NCBI RefSeq assembly: GCF_051860505.1
Contig: NZ_JBHYDX010000010.1
Span: 62,001-126,000 of the forward strand
Direction of reading: 5' to 3'
DNA: 64,000 nt
Origin: Pannonibacter sp051860505
GTDB taxonomy: Bacteria; Pseudomonadota; Alphaproteobacteria; Rhizobiales; Stappiaceae
Below are positions 46,613 to 55,710 of this stretch, piece by piece (positions within the stretch are counted from its first letter, which is position 1; each line of letters starts with the position of its first letter). The notes below the pieces were generated by a model. It saw nothing but the letters and a program-made list of their open reading frames with translations, did no database searches and was not told the origin of the DNA. The position numbers were made by a program, and so were the translations under genes.

Positions 46613-46635
46613 CCAGCAGCCCTCAGGGCTGCTGG
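46613..46635 (-). terminator. Hairpin overlapping the FecR-protein stop codon
   Basis: CCAGCAGCCC (46613-46622) and GGGCTGCTGG (46626-46635) form a perfect 10-bp stem whose 3-base loop is the stop codon itself (46623-46625). A second small hairpin (GGCCA/TGGCC) follows. There is no T-tract. It may mark the 3' end of the transcript. Confidence 0.4.
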
Positions 46636-49600
46636 CCGACAACGACGCCGGTGGCACTCCAGGCGCCGTCAAACGCCGAAAAGCCACCGACAACGCCTTC
46701 AACCGGGCTGTTCGGTCCCTCGACCAATGACGCACCAAAACTGCCGGTCATTGTCGCCCCATCTGTGATCGAGCCGGTCATCCGGTTCTTGTCATCCAAG
46801 ATGCTTCCGGCAGCGAGTGACGAGGAGAAATCACGCCCGTCAAAATTGGAAATCTCTGCATGACCCGTCCGCGCACCAAAATCCACCGACATGCTGAAAT
46901 CGCCGGCCGCCAGATACTGAGCCCCGCCATTGACCACAGATCCGACCGCATGGCCGGAATAGCTGGCGGTGCCAGTCGTCGGCATGTCGCCAGGCCCGAG
47001 AATGCGCCCCGCTGCCCATGTTCCAAGATGCACCTGGTTCAGGACGTCCGGATCTCCGGCGCTGGTGCCCGGAGTCGCGACGCTCGTGCCCCAGTAGCCC
47101 CACTCGAGGAAGGCGCAGGTGCACTTCTGGCCGGCAGCGAAGATGCCGGCATCGCCATTGGCCACCATCGTGGAGGGCAGGAAATAGCTGGTCGCCTTGG
47201 TCCCGTAGGAGGTGTTGCCGTCGTTGCCCTCGATCGTGGGCGTGCTGTAGTTGGAGTTGCTCTCCAACGCTGCATAGCGATCATCGTCGATGAACACCGA
47301 CCGGCGTGGATCTTCAATGGCGGCGGATTCATCGCCGAAGCTGATGTCCATGGACATGGCCTGGTCGGTGCTGCTGTCCGGATCATCCTGATACCCGGTC
47401 TCGGTCAGCCGCATCTCAGCATTGACCGACTTGCGGGCCGCATCAAACTCGACCGACATCTCCATAGGATGCAGCGAGGTCAGCGCTGTCGCCTTCAGCC
47501 CGCCGACGCCATTGGGCTGCTGCAACACGCCGGCCGCATAGCCCGCAAGGCCTCGATCGGAGCGGGTCAGGCCGGTGCTGTCGACGGACGACTGCAGGTT
47601 GGCGATGTGCATCGAACTTGCAAACTGCTTCGGCGGCGTGATGCCTGCGGGCACCACCGCAAAGCTGTCGTGATAGGGCTCATTGCCCAGATCTGCGCTC
47701 AGGATGAAATTCTGCGCGTTGTTGCCAAAGGCATGCGCCCCGTCGGGACCAGCCACCGACCTGATCCGGCCCGAGAAATTGGCTGAGCTGTCGACGCCGG
47801 ACGAACGGTAGCCGCCGCGCCGGTTCCCCTGCAGTTTCAGAGACAGCGTGTCATCGAAAACCTCGCCAGCGAACAGGCTGACCACGGATTTCTGCGCATT
47901 GCCCTGCCCGTCGATCAGGAAGGACGAGGCAAGCCCGAGCGGCCGCGTTGTTGCAGACGAGCCTGTTCCATCCAGCACGGTCAGTCCGCTGCTGCGCACA
48001 CCGGCCATGAAGTCGGAGCCGAGCGCTTCTGAGGCGACCGGGTTCATGAACAGCGCCTTTGAACCGAGGATCTGGCGCGTGCCGCCGCTTTCGTCCTCAC
48101 CAAAGCGGATCGCCTGCTGCATGTCGCCTTCCAGCGTATACGTCCGCAGCTTCGGCGTGCCGCTGGTCACCACCATTGACGAGAAACTCGTCGGCGTTCC
48201 GCCAAACAGGAAGCGGATATCGCCAAGATCTCCTTCAAACGTCGGCGTGGTTTCCGGCGTGTCCGCCGCCTGATAGACGAGCGCGAAGAAGTTATGCGCC
48301 CCGCGGTAATAGGCACCGCGCCCGATGTGGGTGATCGTGCCCTGTGTCGACGCATCGATCGTCGGCAGGATCGGCACGCTGTCGATTGCCAGGGCGCCGA
48401 AATGCTTGCCGCTGCTGGTGATGGCCGACAGGAAGTAATGCATCCCGCTGGACGTTGGAACCGGCACGGACATCTGCTCGCCATTGGCCGCGCCGCGCAG
48501 GATCGCGCCATCGGTCGTGGCGTCGCCGGACATCGCAGCATTGCCATTCGACTGCAGGGTGAGCGTCGCATCCTGTGTCGTGGTGCTGTTGTTGCCGAGA
48601 ATGCCTTGTGCGCCCGGATTGGAGACGATCACCGATCCGCCCGGCACCTCATAAAAGCTCGAACTGCCGAACAGGACACGGGTTTGCACATCCTGCGTGA
48701 TCGGCGAGGGCGTTGGGGTCGGCTCCGGTGTCGGCGTCGGGGTTGGCTCCGGGGTCGGCTCCGGCTTGGTCGGCTCGTTCGGATCCGGTGTTGGGTCGGG
48801 ATCGGGGTTGGGGTTGGGAGTCGGACTTGGTCCCGGGTCCGGCGCTGGATCAGGCGCAGGATCCCGCTTCACGTCCGGCAACTTGTCGAGCTGGGCCACC
48901 TGGAGCAGTCGGGGTTCGATCTGCTCAAGCTCAGTCGCCCGCACCACCTGCGGCTTGGGCACAGGCACCGCCCGCACCACACCAAGCCCGGAGTTGACGG
49001 ACTGGATGCCGGAATTGGCGACCCGGTTGTCGGTTGGCGGCTTCGGGATGCCACCATTTTGCCCGGGCCGCCCCCCCAGGGCATTCTGGATGCCGCCCAG
49101 ATCGGCGCGCGTGGTGCGCCGCACCGCGCTGCCCTGGCCCCCGACCGCAATCGTGTATCCGGCCTCATAGACACGTTCGCGACTGCCGTTGCGGCCGGCG
49201 AAGGTCAGTTCCTTGCCGTAGATCAGCGAAAAGGTTGCTCCGTCGCCGCGCACATCCATGTTGGCGATGCCACCACGAATGCCGATGGTCCCGACCGGCG
49301 TCCTCACATTCACCCCGTCCGGGCCCTTGGACAGTTTGCCGCCAACGAACCGCGCCACGCCCTTTCCGAAGGAGGCCACCAGTTTCCCCGTGCCGGCCGC
49401 CGGATCGTAGACGAACTCATCAATGACCAGATCCGAGTTGGCCCCGACGGTAAAGGTCGATCCATCGACCAGCAGCACCTGGACAAGGCCGGATCCGCCG
49501 GTCTCGATGCGTTCCCTGAAGATGATGTTGTTGCCGAGGATGATCGTGCGTGTCGGGCGGCCCGGCGGTGTTCCCTGCGCCTCGCGGTTGACAGCGGCCG

Positions 49601-49691
49601 CAACACCGACATCCTGAGCGGCAAGCGCCGGGGTCGCGGCGCTCCCCAGCGACGTGATGGCAAGAAGAGTAGCAACAAGGCGCGTGTTCAT
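46623..49691 (-). CDS. Large exported FecR-domain protein with TbpB-like C-terminal barrel
   Basis: A 1022-residue protein starting at ATG 49691, with GGGAG 9 bases upstream. The signal peptide ends near PALA-A. The FecR domain spans about residues 50-148 (NNIIFRERIETGGSGLVQVL; NVRTPVGTIGIRGG). A Pro/Asp/Thr-rich linker of about 65 residues follows, with PTPEPTPTPTP-type repeats. A long beta-rich, Ser/Gly/Asp-rich region leads to CTCAFLEWGYWG. The last 110 residues resemble the eight-strand barrel of TbpB-like and Slam-secreted proteins (YSGHAVG; DFSMSVDFGARTGHAEISNF; GSFGASLVEG). It lies directly after a TPR/beta-barrel OMP gene and is probably its cargo. Function is not known. Confidence 0.8.
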   Translation of the reverse strand: MNTRLVATLLAITSLGSAATPALAAQDVGVAAAVNREAQGTPPGRPTRTIILGNNIIFRERIETGGSGLVQVLLVDGSTFTVGANSDLVIDEFVYDPAAGTGKLVASFGKGVARFVGGKLSKGPDGVNVRTPVGTIGIRGGIANMDVRGDGATFSLIYGKELTFAGRNGSRERVYEAGYTIAVGGQGSAVRRTTRADLGGIQNALGGRPGQNGGIPKPPTDNRVANSGIQSVNSGLGVVRAVPVPKPQVVRATELEQIEPRLLQVAQLDKLPDVKRDPAPDPAPDPGPSPTPNPNPDPDPTPDPNEPTKPEPTPEPTPTPTPEPTPTPSPITQDVQTRVLFGSSSFYEVPGGSVIVSNPGAQGILGNNSTTTQDATLTLQSNGNAAMSGDATTDGAILRGAANGEQMSVPVPTSSGMHYFLSAITSSGKHFGALAIDSVPILPTIDASTQGTITHIGRGAYYRGAHNFFALVYQAADTPETTPTFEGDLGDIRFLFGGTPTSFSSMVVTSGTPKLRTYTLEGDMQQAIRFGEDESGGTRQILGSKALFMNPVASEALGSDFMAGVRSSGLTVLDGTGSSATTRPLGLASSFLIDGQGNAQKSVVSLFAGEVFDDTLSLKLQGNRRGGYRSSGVDSSANFSGRIRSVAGPDGAHAFGNNAQNFILSADLGNEPYHDSFAVVPAGITPPKQFASSMHIANLQSSVDSTGLTRSDRGLAGYAAGVLQQPNGVGGLKATALTSLHPMEMSVEFDAARKSVNAEMRLTETGYQDDPDSSTDQAMSMDISFGDESAAIEDPRRSVFIDDDRYAALESNSNYSTPTIEGNDGNTSYGTKATSYFLPSTMVANGDAGIFAAGQKCTCAFLEWGYWGTSVATPGTSAGDPDVLNQVHLGTWAAGRILGPGDMPTTGTASYSGHAVGSVVNGGAQYLAAGDFSMSVDFGARTGHAEISNFDGRDFSSSLAAGSILDDKNRMTGSITDGATMTGSFGASLVEGPNSPVEGVVGGFSAFDGAWSATGVVVGQQP

Positions 49692-49700
49692 CGGTGACAC

Positions 49701-49809
49701 TCCCGGATCAGCGAATGTTCAACCGTCTTCGGTTGAACATCCATGAGCTGATCACCTTCTGTATGTTGGAGCAGCTTGGACGCGTTCACCTGAACGCATC
49801 CGGGATGCT
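49701..49809 (-). other. Intercistronic region with two hairpins between the OMP and FecR genes
   Basis: ATGTTCAACCG (49715-49725) and CGGTTGAACAT (49730-49740) form a perfect 11-bp stem. GCGTTCA-CC-TGAACGC (49782-49797) is a second palindrome, extended by GGA/TCC. No T-tract follows on the minus strand. They could stabilise or process the transcript, or adjust the ratio of the two products. Confidence 0.5.
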
Positions 49810-51228
49810 CTAGAACCGCTGCATCAGCGACACCATGCCGAGGGCATTGGTGTAGTCGTTCAGATCATAGTTCGACTGCTGCCTGCGGACCTCGCCGGTC
49901 AGGGCAACGGCCGTTCCCTTGCTGCCGATCGGCACGGTCAACACCGAACGCGCCCAGGCCTCGTTGTCGCGCTGGCTGCGGTTCCGATTGATCAGCGGAT
50001 CCGGCTTGGAGAAGGCCCGGCGGCTGTAGCCCGCTTCCAGGTCAATCGACCAGGGCCCGGCCTCCGCACCAAACGGCGAGGCAAAGCGATAGGTCAGACC
50101 GGCCGAGACGCCGCCTTCCAGGCTGCGTTTCCAGGCAACCTGGGCGTCCTCATAATCAAGCAACAGCGACAGCCGACCCGTAAAAGCGGCGGTGAAACGG
50201 TGATGATAGGTCGAAATCGCCCGTATGGCATAGCCGGCCCGGTCGGAGGCGGTCGGATAGCGGACCGTGTCATTGAACCAGCGCCGGCGCAGCTCAAGCC
50301 GGGTGTTGATCTCGTCCTTGCCCAACACCTGCATACCGAGCCGCACGCCAGCCCCGACCGCGCCGCTGTAGTTGGCTCCATCCAGGCGGATGCCGTTGGC
50401 GATGCCATACAGCCCAAGCCGCGCATCATCGATCCCGAACCGGGCGAGGTTCAAGGTCGGACCAAAGGTCAACTCGGCCATTTCCGTGTTGAGCCGGTCC
50501 AGTTTGCCGTAGCGCGCACCGTAGAACACGAGGTCCGCTTCCAGCGTGTCGCCCTGCAGGCCGAGATCATAGGAAAAATGCACATTGCCCGAGACGAAGC
50601 CATTGACGTCCGACCGCCCGGTCGCCGTGTCGTCGAGCAGGAAGGTGTTGCCGTTCAACTGGATGCGCCGCCCTTCGGGCGAGGCATTGGCGTTTGACTG
50701 GACCCGCACGCCGGTCGCCAGCATGCCGCTCAGCTTCGCCGGCGCTTCCTTCCTCGCAATGGCGGCGAGATACATCTCGACCCGTTCGGCCACCTGCGGC
50801 GGCACGTTGGGCGCGGTCAGGGCGCTCTCGAAATAGGTCGCGGCCACGTCCTCCGCGCCAAGGCGGAGATACAGAACTCCCAGTTCCAGTTGCACGCGCG
50901 GCAGGCCCGGCGCAAACACCAGCATCCGCTCCAGCGTGCTGATCGCCGCCTCATGGTCGCCAATACGGGCCGAGACCATGGCATACTCAAAAGCCGTGTC
51001 GAGATTGGCAGGATCGGCAAGCGAGGCCGTCAGCAGCGCTGCCTGGCGTGCCTTCAATTCAGGCGTGCCGAAGACCGCCCCTTGCGCATGCACAGGCGAA
51101 GCCTGCGGCAGGATCACAGCCGCAGCACTGAGAAGACACCAAAGGCCGACCCACCGGCCCCGACCGCAGCCGCGCCAGCCCTCTCGGCGCGCCTTGCCGG
51201 CCACTCCGTCACCGAATGCCAACACCAA
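49810..51228 (-). CDS. Outer-membrane TPR + beta-barrel protein, Slam-like (DUF560-type)
   Basis: A protein of about 472 residues. A signal peptide ends at PVHA-Q (about residue 49). Residues 50-165 are two to three TPR-like helical pairs (DHEAAISTLERMLVFAPG; QLELGVLYLRLGAEDVAATYFE). From about residue 168 it turns into alternating beta strands, opening with TGVRVQSNANASP and ending in the terminal Phe of an outer-membrane barrel (SLMQRF). TPR plus roughly 14-strand barrel, with an SNxNxxP-like first strand, is the Slam plan. Slams move substrates with TbpB-type barrels across the outer membrane, and the next gene encodes such a protein. The exact start (TTG 51228 or a nearby GTG) is uncertain. 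Its assignment as Slam rests on architecture. Confidence 0.75.
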   Translation of the reverse strand: MVLAFGDGVAGKARREGWRGCGRGRWVGLWCLLSAAAVILPQASPVHAQGAVFGTPELKARQAALLTASLADPANLDTAFEYAMVSARIGDHEAAISTLERMLVFAPGLPRVQLELGVLYLRLGAEDVAATYFESALTAPNVPPQVAERVEMYLAAIARKEAPAKLSGMLATGVRVQSNANASPEGRRIQLNGNTFLLDDTATGRSDVNGFVSGNVHFSYDLGLQGDTLEADLVFYGARYGKLDRLNTEMAELTFGPTLNLARFGIDDARLGLYGIANGIRLDGANYSGAVGAGVRLGMQVLGKDEINTRLELRRRWFNDTVRYPTASDRAGYAIRAISTYHHRFTAAFTGRLSLLLDYEDAQVAWKRSLEGGVSAGLTYRFASPFGAEAGPWSIDLEAGYSRRAFSKPDPLINRNRSQRDNEAWARSVLTVPIGSKGTAVALTGEVRRQQSNYDLNDYTNALGMVSLMQRF

Positions 51229-51398
51229 ACCCCACCACCTGGAAATTACTTAACTGATCGTAAATTTTGCCCTGCGGGTCAGGAATACAGGATAGCGTTC
51301 TATGAGGCAAAGGATCGTGTGCAGCGCATCGGAAATTCTGCTGACGAAATCCCGTCTACCCGCGACGGCGAGAGGTATCAAGCTCTTCGAACAAAACG

Positions 51399-51432
51399 AA
51401 AAAATGGCGCGCCGGAGAACCGGCACGCCATT
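51399..51432 (-). terminator. Rho-independent terminator of the 5'-nucleotidase gene
   Basis: On the minus strand AATGGCGTGCCGG pairs with CCGGCGCGCCATT around a TTCT loop (one mismatch), followed by TTTTCG. It lies 36 bases after the stop. Confidence 0.85.
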
Positions 51433-51467
51433 CCAGACCCATCCGACACTTTCGGGGTCTATTCCCC

Positions 51468-53081
51468 TTACTTCACCTCGGTCACACGGCCGTCGGTGTA
51501 GGGCGTGTAGTCCTTCGCGCCCGCGATGAACTCGGCCACAACCTCTTCAAGGCCCGGACCGTAGTCATAAGCGTTGATCCCGGCCTTGGCGAAAACGCCA
51601 TACCCGTCACCGCCGCCCCGCATGTAGTTGTTGGTGGCAACGCCGTAGATCTTTTCCGGATCCAGCGGCTTCCAGTTGCCATCTTCCATCACTTCAACAG
51701 TGATGATGCGGCCTTCGCCAGCCGGCTTTGCTCGGGTCCACTTGTAGCGCAGGCCCGAGACCTGCGGGAACCGGCCAGCGCCTTCCTCGACCTTCGACAC
51801 GCCATTCTCAAGGGCAGCGATCACATCGGAACCCTTGAGCTGGAAGGTCGCCAGGCTGTTCTGGAACGGCAGAACCGTCAGCACTTCGCCCATGGTGACT
51901 TCGCCTGCGTCAATCGACGTGCGCAAGCCGCCGCCGTTCTGGATTGCGATCTGGATACCCTGGCCCTTGACCCGCTCCAGCATGGCATCGGCGACGAGGT
52001 TGCCCATCTGGCACTCGCCAGCCCGGCACGTGTCACGTGAGCCGTCGATGGCTGCAGCGGACGTGCCGATCACCTTGGCGCGGACTTCTTCCAGCGGCTT
52101 GGCCAGTTCGGCAACGCGAGCCACGACGGCCGCATCCGGTTCGACGCTGTTGTCGAGCAGGATCGGCTCGCCCTTGGCGGAGATCAGGTTGCCGGCATCG
52201 TCAAAGGTCAGTTCGACTTCGCCGACATACTTGCTGTAGGCATAGGCCTGGACGATCGGAACGTCCTTGCCGGCCGGGTTGGTGACCAGGGTCGGATAGG
52301 GACCTGCGGCCTTGTCATTGGTGTTGGACAGCAGCGTATGCGAGTGACCACCGACGATGGCATCGATACCGGCGACGCTTGCAGCGATTTCCTTGTCGCG
52401 CGGCAGGCCGACGTGTGTCAGAGCGATGATCTTGTTGATGCCGGCCAGTTCGAAGGCGTCGACGACGCCTTTGAGATAGTCCTCAGACTTGATGAAACGA
52501 ACGCCCTTGCCCGGCGAAGACGTCTCGCCGGTATCTTCAGCCAGGGTCGAGACGATCGCCAGTTTCTCCCCACCAACGTCGAGCACCACGGCACCCGGAA
52601 CACGGCCCTTCAGCAGCGGCTCGCCGGCAACATCGATGTTGCCCGAGATCACCGGGAACTTGACCAGATCGAGGAAGTCGGCGAGGCCCTTCGGACCATC
52701 ATCGAACTCGTGGTTGCCGACGGCCATCACATCATAGCCGATGAGGTTCATGAACTCGGCCGAGTCCTTGCCCTTGTAGGTGGTGTAGAACAGCGAGCCC
52801 TGGAACTGGTCACCAGCGTCGAGCACGATCACGTTCTTGCCCTCGGCCGCCAGAGCCTTCCGGCGCTCGTCGATCTTGGCCTTTACGCGGGCAACGCCGC
52901 CAAAGCATTCGCCCTTCTGGTCCTCTTCCGCGCTGCAGCCCGAATCGAATTTATTGATCTGTTCGATGCGGCTATGCAGGTCGTTCGTATGCAGGATCGT
53001 TACGGAATAATCTGCCAGCGCAGCCCCGCCCATCGCCAGCGCGGCGAAAAGGGCAGTGGCACCGAGAAGCATGTTCTTCAT
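51468..53081 (-). CDS. Periplasmic bifunctional metallophosphatase / 5'-nucleotidase (UshA type)
   Basis: A 537-residue exported enzyme starting at ATG 53081 behind GAGG. The signal peptide (MKNMLLGATALF, cut after GGAALA) is followed by the metallophosphatase domain: ILHTNDLHSRIE, VLDAGDQFQGS, AVGNHEFDDG, ITLTHVGLP-like and VGGHSHTLL, which together bind two metals. The C-terminal domain has CQMGNLVADAML, IQNGGGLRTSIDAG, FQNSLATFQLKG and TNNYMRGGGDGYG, for nucleotide binding. It should release nucleosides and phosphate from nucleotides in the periplasm. It is monocistronic with its own terminator. Confidence 0.92.
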   Translation of the reverse strand: MKNMLLGATALFAALAMGGAALADYSVTILHTNDLHSRIEQINKFDSGCSAEEDQKGECFGGVARVKAKIDERRKALAAEGKNVIVLDAGDQFQGSLFYTTYKGKDSAEFMNLIGYDVMAVGNHEFDDGPKGLADFLDLVKFPVISGNIDVAGEPLLKGRVPGAVVLDVGGEKLAIVSTLAEDTGETSSPGKGVRFIKSEDYLKGVVDAFELAGINKIIALTHVGLPRDKEIAASVAGIDAIVGGHSHTLLSNTNDKAAGPYPTLVTNPAGKDVPIVQAYAYSKYVGEVELTFDDAGNLISAKGEPILLDNSVEPDAAVVARVAELAKPLEEVRAKVIGTSAAAIDGSRDTCRAGECQMGNLVADAMLERVKGQGIQIAIQNGGGLRTSIDAGEVTMGEVLTVLPFQNSLATFQLKGSDVIAALENGVSKVEEGAGRFPQVSGLRYKWTRAKPAGEGRIITVEVMEDGNWKPLDPEKIYGVATNNYMRGGGDGYGVFAKAGINAYDYGPGLEEVVAEFIAGAKDYTPYTDGRVTEVK

Positions 53082-53328
53082 GATCGCCTCGCCAAAAAAC
53101 ACGGACCTTGAAGTCCTGTTACACTCATGGGGCGTAGCACAGCACTGCGACGCTTTTGTTGCTGCGTCATCTTGGTGGCACCCGCACGGCGCGTGCAAGT
53201 TCGTGGCCACACGCGCCGACCAGCCTCAGCCAGTTGCGGTTGGCCTATTCAAAAGCGGAAAAATTTTCAGGACAAGTGAAATTTTGCAAGCCGGCTAATA
53301 AATTTCCGCCCCTTGCGCAACGCCAGCC

Positions 53329-53550
53329 TCAGCTCTGGTCGTCGCCTTCCGACAGATCATCGAACTCGACAACAGGAATACCGTAGCCGCCCGAGAGCCA
53401 GCGATTGAGGTCCACTTTGGCGCAACGGTCGCTGCAGAAGGGATGGTCTGCCGGCGTGGACATTTTCGCGCAGACCGGACATGGCCGCAGCCGACGCGCT
53501 GGCCCCTCGCCGGCTTTGCCTTGTCCGCCGATGTTGTTGCTGTCGCTCAC
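53329..53550 (-). CDS. yacG: DNA gyrase inhibitor YacG (zinc-binding)
   Basis: A 73-residue protein starting at GTG 53550, which has GAGGGG 4 bases upstream. The family four-cysteine zinc site is CPVC...FCSDRC, followed by AKVDLNRWLSGGYGIPVVE, the conserved YacG tail. YacG binds GyrB and prevents gyrase from binding DNA. It follows maf by 8 bases, the usual alphaproteobacterial order. It is shorter than the surrounding open frame would suggest, because the 5' part overlaps maf. Confidence 0.9.
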   Translation of the reverse strand: MSDSNNIGGQGKAGEGPARRLRPCPVCAKMSTPADHPFCSDRCAKVDLNRWLSGGYGIPVVEFDDLSEGDDQS

Positions 53551-53558
53551 GGATCCCC

Positions 53559-54200
53559 TCACGCAGGCAGGTGCAGAGGATCGCGCCAGAGCGTCCGGAC
53601 ATCGATGCCGGCCGAAGACAGGAGGCTCATCGTCTCGTAGAGCGGCAGGCCAACCACGTTTGGATAGGACCCGACCAGCTTGACGACGAAGGCCCCGGCC
53701 AGGCCCTGGATGGCATAGCCACCCGCCTTGCCCCGCCATTCACCGGACGCCAGATAGTCATCGCCTTCCTGACGCGACAACTTCTTGAAGCGCACGCGCG
53801 TCTCGACGATCTTGTGGCGGAGCCCACCTCCCGGCAAGGCCACGGCAAGGCCAGTATAGACACGATGGCCGCGCCCGGACAGCAAGCCGAGACAAGCCTC
53901 GGCCTGGTCGATCGTCTCGGCCTTCGGCAGGATGCGGCGGCCGACGGCAACCACGGTGTCAGCCGCCAGGACGACGCAGGGCGCCAGATCGGCCTGCCCG
54001 TCCGCCTGGTCCCGAACGGCTTTCGCCTTCAGGCGGGCAAGACGAACGGCCAGCGCCCGCGGGGTTTCCCCGCGCTGCGGCGTTTCATCGAGGTCGGCAG
54101 GGATCAGGTGGCGCGGGTCGATGCCGATCTGCTGCAGCAACGCCAAGCGGCGCGGCGAGGCAGAGGCCAGGATCAGCGGAACTTGTGCGGCATCGCTCAT
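53559..54200 (-). CDS. maf: Maf-family nucleotide pyrophosphatase
   Basis: A 213-residue cytoplasmic enzyme. The Maf loop is LILASASPRRLALLQQIG, followed by VLAADTVVAVGRRILPKAE (with the catalytic Asp), GRGHRVYTGLAVALPGG and GKAGGYAIQGLAGAFV. Maf proteins hydrolyse non-canonical or methylated nucleoside triphosphates (dTTP/UTP and m7GTP). The family is clear; YhdE versus YceF subgroup is not settled from this view. It sits 35 bases after infA and 8 bases before yacG in one operon. Confidence 0.93.
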   Translation of the reverse strand: MSDAAQVPLILASASPRRLALLQQIGIDPRHLIPADLDETPQRGETPRALAVRLARLKAKAVRDQADGQADLAPCVVLAADTVVAVGRRILPKAETIDQAEACLGLLSGRGHRVYTGLAVALPGGGLRHKIVETRVRFKKLSRQEGDDYLASGEWRGKAGGYAIQGLAGAFVVKLVGSYPNVVGLPLYETMSLLSSAGIDVRTLWRDPLHLPA

Positions 54201-54235
54201 GTTGATCTTGATCGTCCCCGCTGCCGGAATACCGC

Positions 54236-54454
54236 TTACTTGAAGCGGTAGGTAATGCGGCCCTTGGTCAGGTCGTACGGGGTCATCTCGACGAGAACCC
54301 GGTCACCGGCCAGCACGCGGATGCGGTTCTTGCGCATGCGGCCAGCAGTGTGGGCGATGATCTCGTGGTCGTTTTCGAGTTTCACGCGAAAGGTCGCGTT
54401 GGGCAGCAGTTCAGTGACTACGCCCGGAAACTCCAGAATTTCTTCCTTGGCCAT
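54236..54454 (-). CDS. infA: Translation initiation factor IF-1
   Basis: A 72-residue S1/OB-fold protein, with MAKEEILEFPGVVTELLPNA, FRVKLENDHEIIAHTAGRM, KNRIRVLAGDRVLVEMTPYD and a final KGRITYRFK. Length and sequence match IF-1 very closely. It binds the A-site of the 30S subunit during initiation. The 213 bases upstream should hold the infA promoter. The location before maf and yacG is the standard alphaproteobacterial arrangement. Confidence 0.98.
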   Translation of the reverse strand: MAKEEILEFPGVVTELLPNATFRVKLENDHEIIAHTAGRMRKNRIRVLAGDRVLVEMTPYDLTKGRITYRFK

Positions 54455-54667
54455 ATGGTATCCCGGTCAAACCGTTCTTGAAAGTGCGCGGAACCTAACG
54501 GATCGCGCCTCGAATGTGAACAACGCAATTTCCGCGCAGGAGCGCTTTTCTCACCCGAAGCGGAAACAGAGGTTCGTCTTGCAAAAGCCCGCAGCACACA
54601 AGGGCTAACGCGCGAAGGCCAACCATCACAGGCCGGCAGCATGAACCTTTACAGGATGCGGTACATA

Positions 54668-55120
54668 TCACCCACTGGGGGGCGGCGTCCAGCCCAGCCG
54701 CTTCTTGATCCGCATCAGCAGTTGATCGCGCACAGAACGATAGGAATTCAGGATCTGCTCGCGGCTGCCGGTGGCCAGCGTCGGATCCATCGTCGGCCAG
54801 TATTCGACATCGACCGCTTCGGTCCGGGTCAATTCCAGCGCCTTGTGATGGGCCTCCGGCGCCAGGGTGATGACAAGGTCAAAGCCGGACTCGTCGAGGT
54901 CCTCGAAGGTTTTCGGCTGATGCTTGCTGGTATCCATGCCGAGTTCGGCCATGACCTGGTCAACAAAGGGGTCACGGTCGCCGCGCTTCACGCCGGCTGA
55001 CTTGATATAGACCCGCCCCGGGAAGAGCGCACTGGCAATCGCGGCGGCCATGGGAGAGCGCACTGCGTTCATCCCGCAGGCGAACAGGACCGCAGTCGGA
55101 CGTTTGCCCGGCTCGGTCAT
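54668..55120 (-). CDS. Low-molecular-weight phosphotyrosine phosphatase / arsenate-reductase-like protein
   Basis: A 150-residue protein. The P-loop CGMNAVRSPM (residues 15-24) has the CX5R nucleophile motif, with Met and Asn replacing more typical residues. AGVKRGDRDPFVDQVM and DLVITLAPEAHH follow; the phosphatase general acid is probably in YWPTMDPTL. It is a close family member of LMW-PTP and ArsC, but the locus gives no arsenic link. It sits between UPF0262 and infA in the conserved block. Start ATG 55120 has GAGGGG upstream. Confidence 0.88.
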   Translation of the reverse strand: MTEPGKRPTAVLFACGMNAVRSPMAAAIASALFPGRVYIKSAGVKRGDRDPFVDQVMAELGMDTSKHQPKTFEDLDESGFDLVITLAPEAHHKALELTRTEAVDVEYWPTMDPTLATGSREQILNSYRSVRDQLLMRIKKRLGWTPPPSG

Positions 55121-55125
55121 GCCCC

Positions 55126-55647
55126 TCAGCCTTTCCAGTGCAGGGCGTAGACCAGGGTAAACAGGCGGCGGGCCGTCAGCAGGTCGAGATTGATCTTGCC
55201 CTCCAGCCGCTCCATCAGGATCGCCGAGCCCTCGTTGTGCACGCCGCGACGTCCCATGTCGATGGCCTCGATCTGGCTCGGCGTCGCATGCCGGATCGCC
55301 TGATAGTAGCTTTCGCAGATCATGTCGTAGTCACGCACGATCTTGCGCAGCGGCGTCAGGGACAACACGTGAACCGCCACCTGCTGCCCCGCATCGCTGC
55401 TGATCTCGAACACCAGCTTCTTCTCGATGACAGACAGGCGCAGGATGTAGCGTCCCGGCTCCTGCCCGACCGGATGGAAACTGTTCTCCTCGATCAGGTC
55501 ATAGATCGCGACCGCCCGGTCATGCTCGATGTCAGGAGACGCGCGCGAGATGGAGTTTTCATCAAGGATCACATCGATCAGCCGGCTTGCCGCCTCGCCG
55601 CTGCCCGCAGGGTCCGACGGGACGGCCATGCTGCCCTGGCCATCCAT
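55126..55647 (-). CDS. UPF0262 family protein
   Basis: A 173-residue cytoplasmic protein. I choose ATG 55647 because AAGGA precedes it by 6 bases; the frame is open 8 codons further. Characteristic blocks are IDVILDENSISRASPDIEHDR, AIYDLIEENSFHP, GRYILRLSVIEKKLVFEI, and AIDMGRRGVHNEGSAILMERL. UPF0262 is restricted largely to Alphaproteobacteria and has no established function. It nearly always lies beside hisD and a low-molecular-weight phosphatase gene, as here. Confidence 0.92.
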   Translation of the reverse strand: MDGQGSMAVPSDPAGSGEAASRLIDVILDENSISRASPDIEHDRAVAIYDLIEENSFHPVGQEPGRYILRLSVIEKKLVFEISSDAGQQVAVHVLSLTPLRKIVRDYDMICESYYQAIRHATPSQIEAIDMGRRGVHNEGSAILMERLEGKINLDLLTARRLFTLVYALHWKG

Positions 55648-55710
55648 CAGCGTTCCTTCGTTTGACCCCATCCGCCCGGTCCGTTTTCTCTTGCCGGCTG
55701 CGCTGTCGCC

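Noticed and set aside
54668..55120. Arsenate reductase as a firm function for the low-molecular-weight phosphatase
   Set aside because: The P-loop fits both LMW-PTP and ArsC, and no arsenic genes are near, so the specific function is not claimed.
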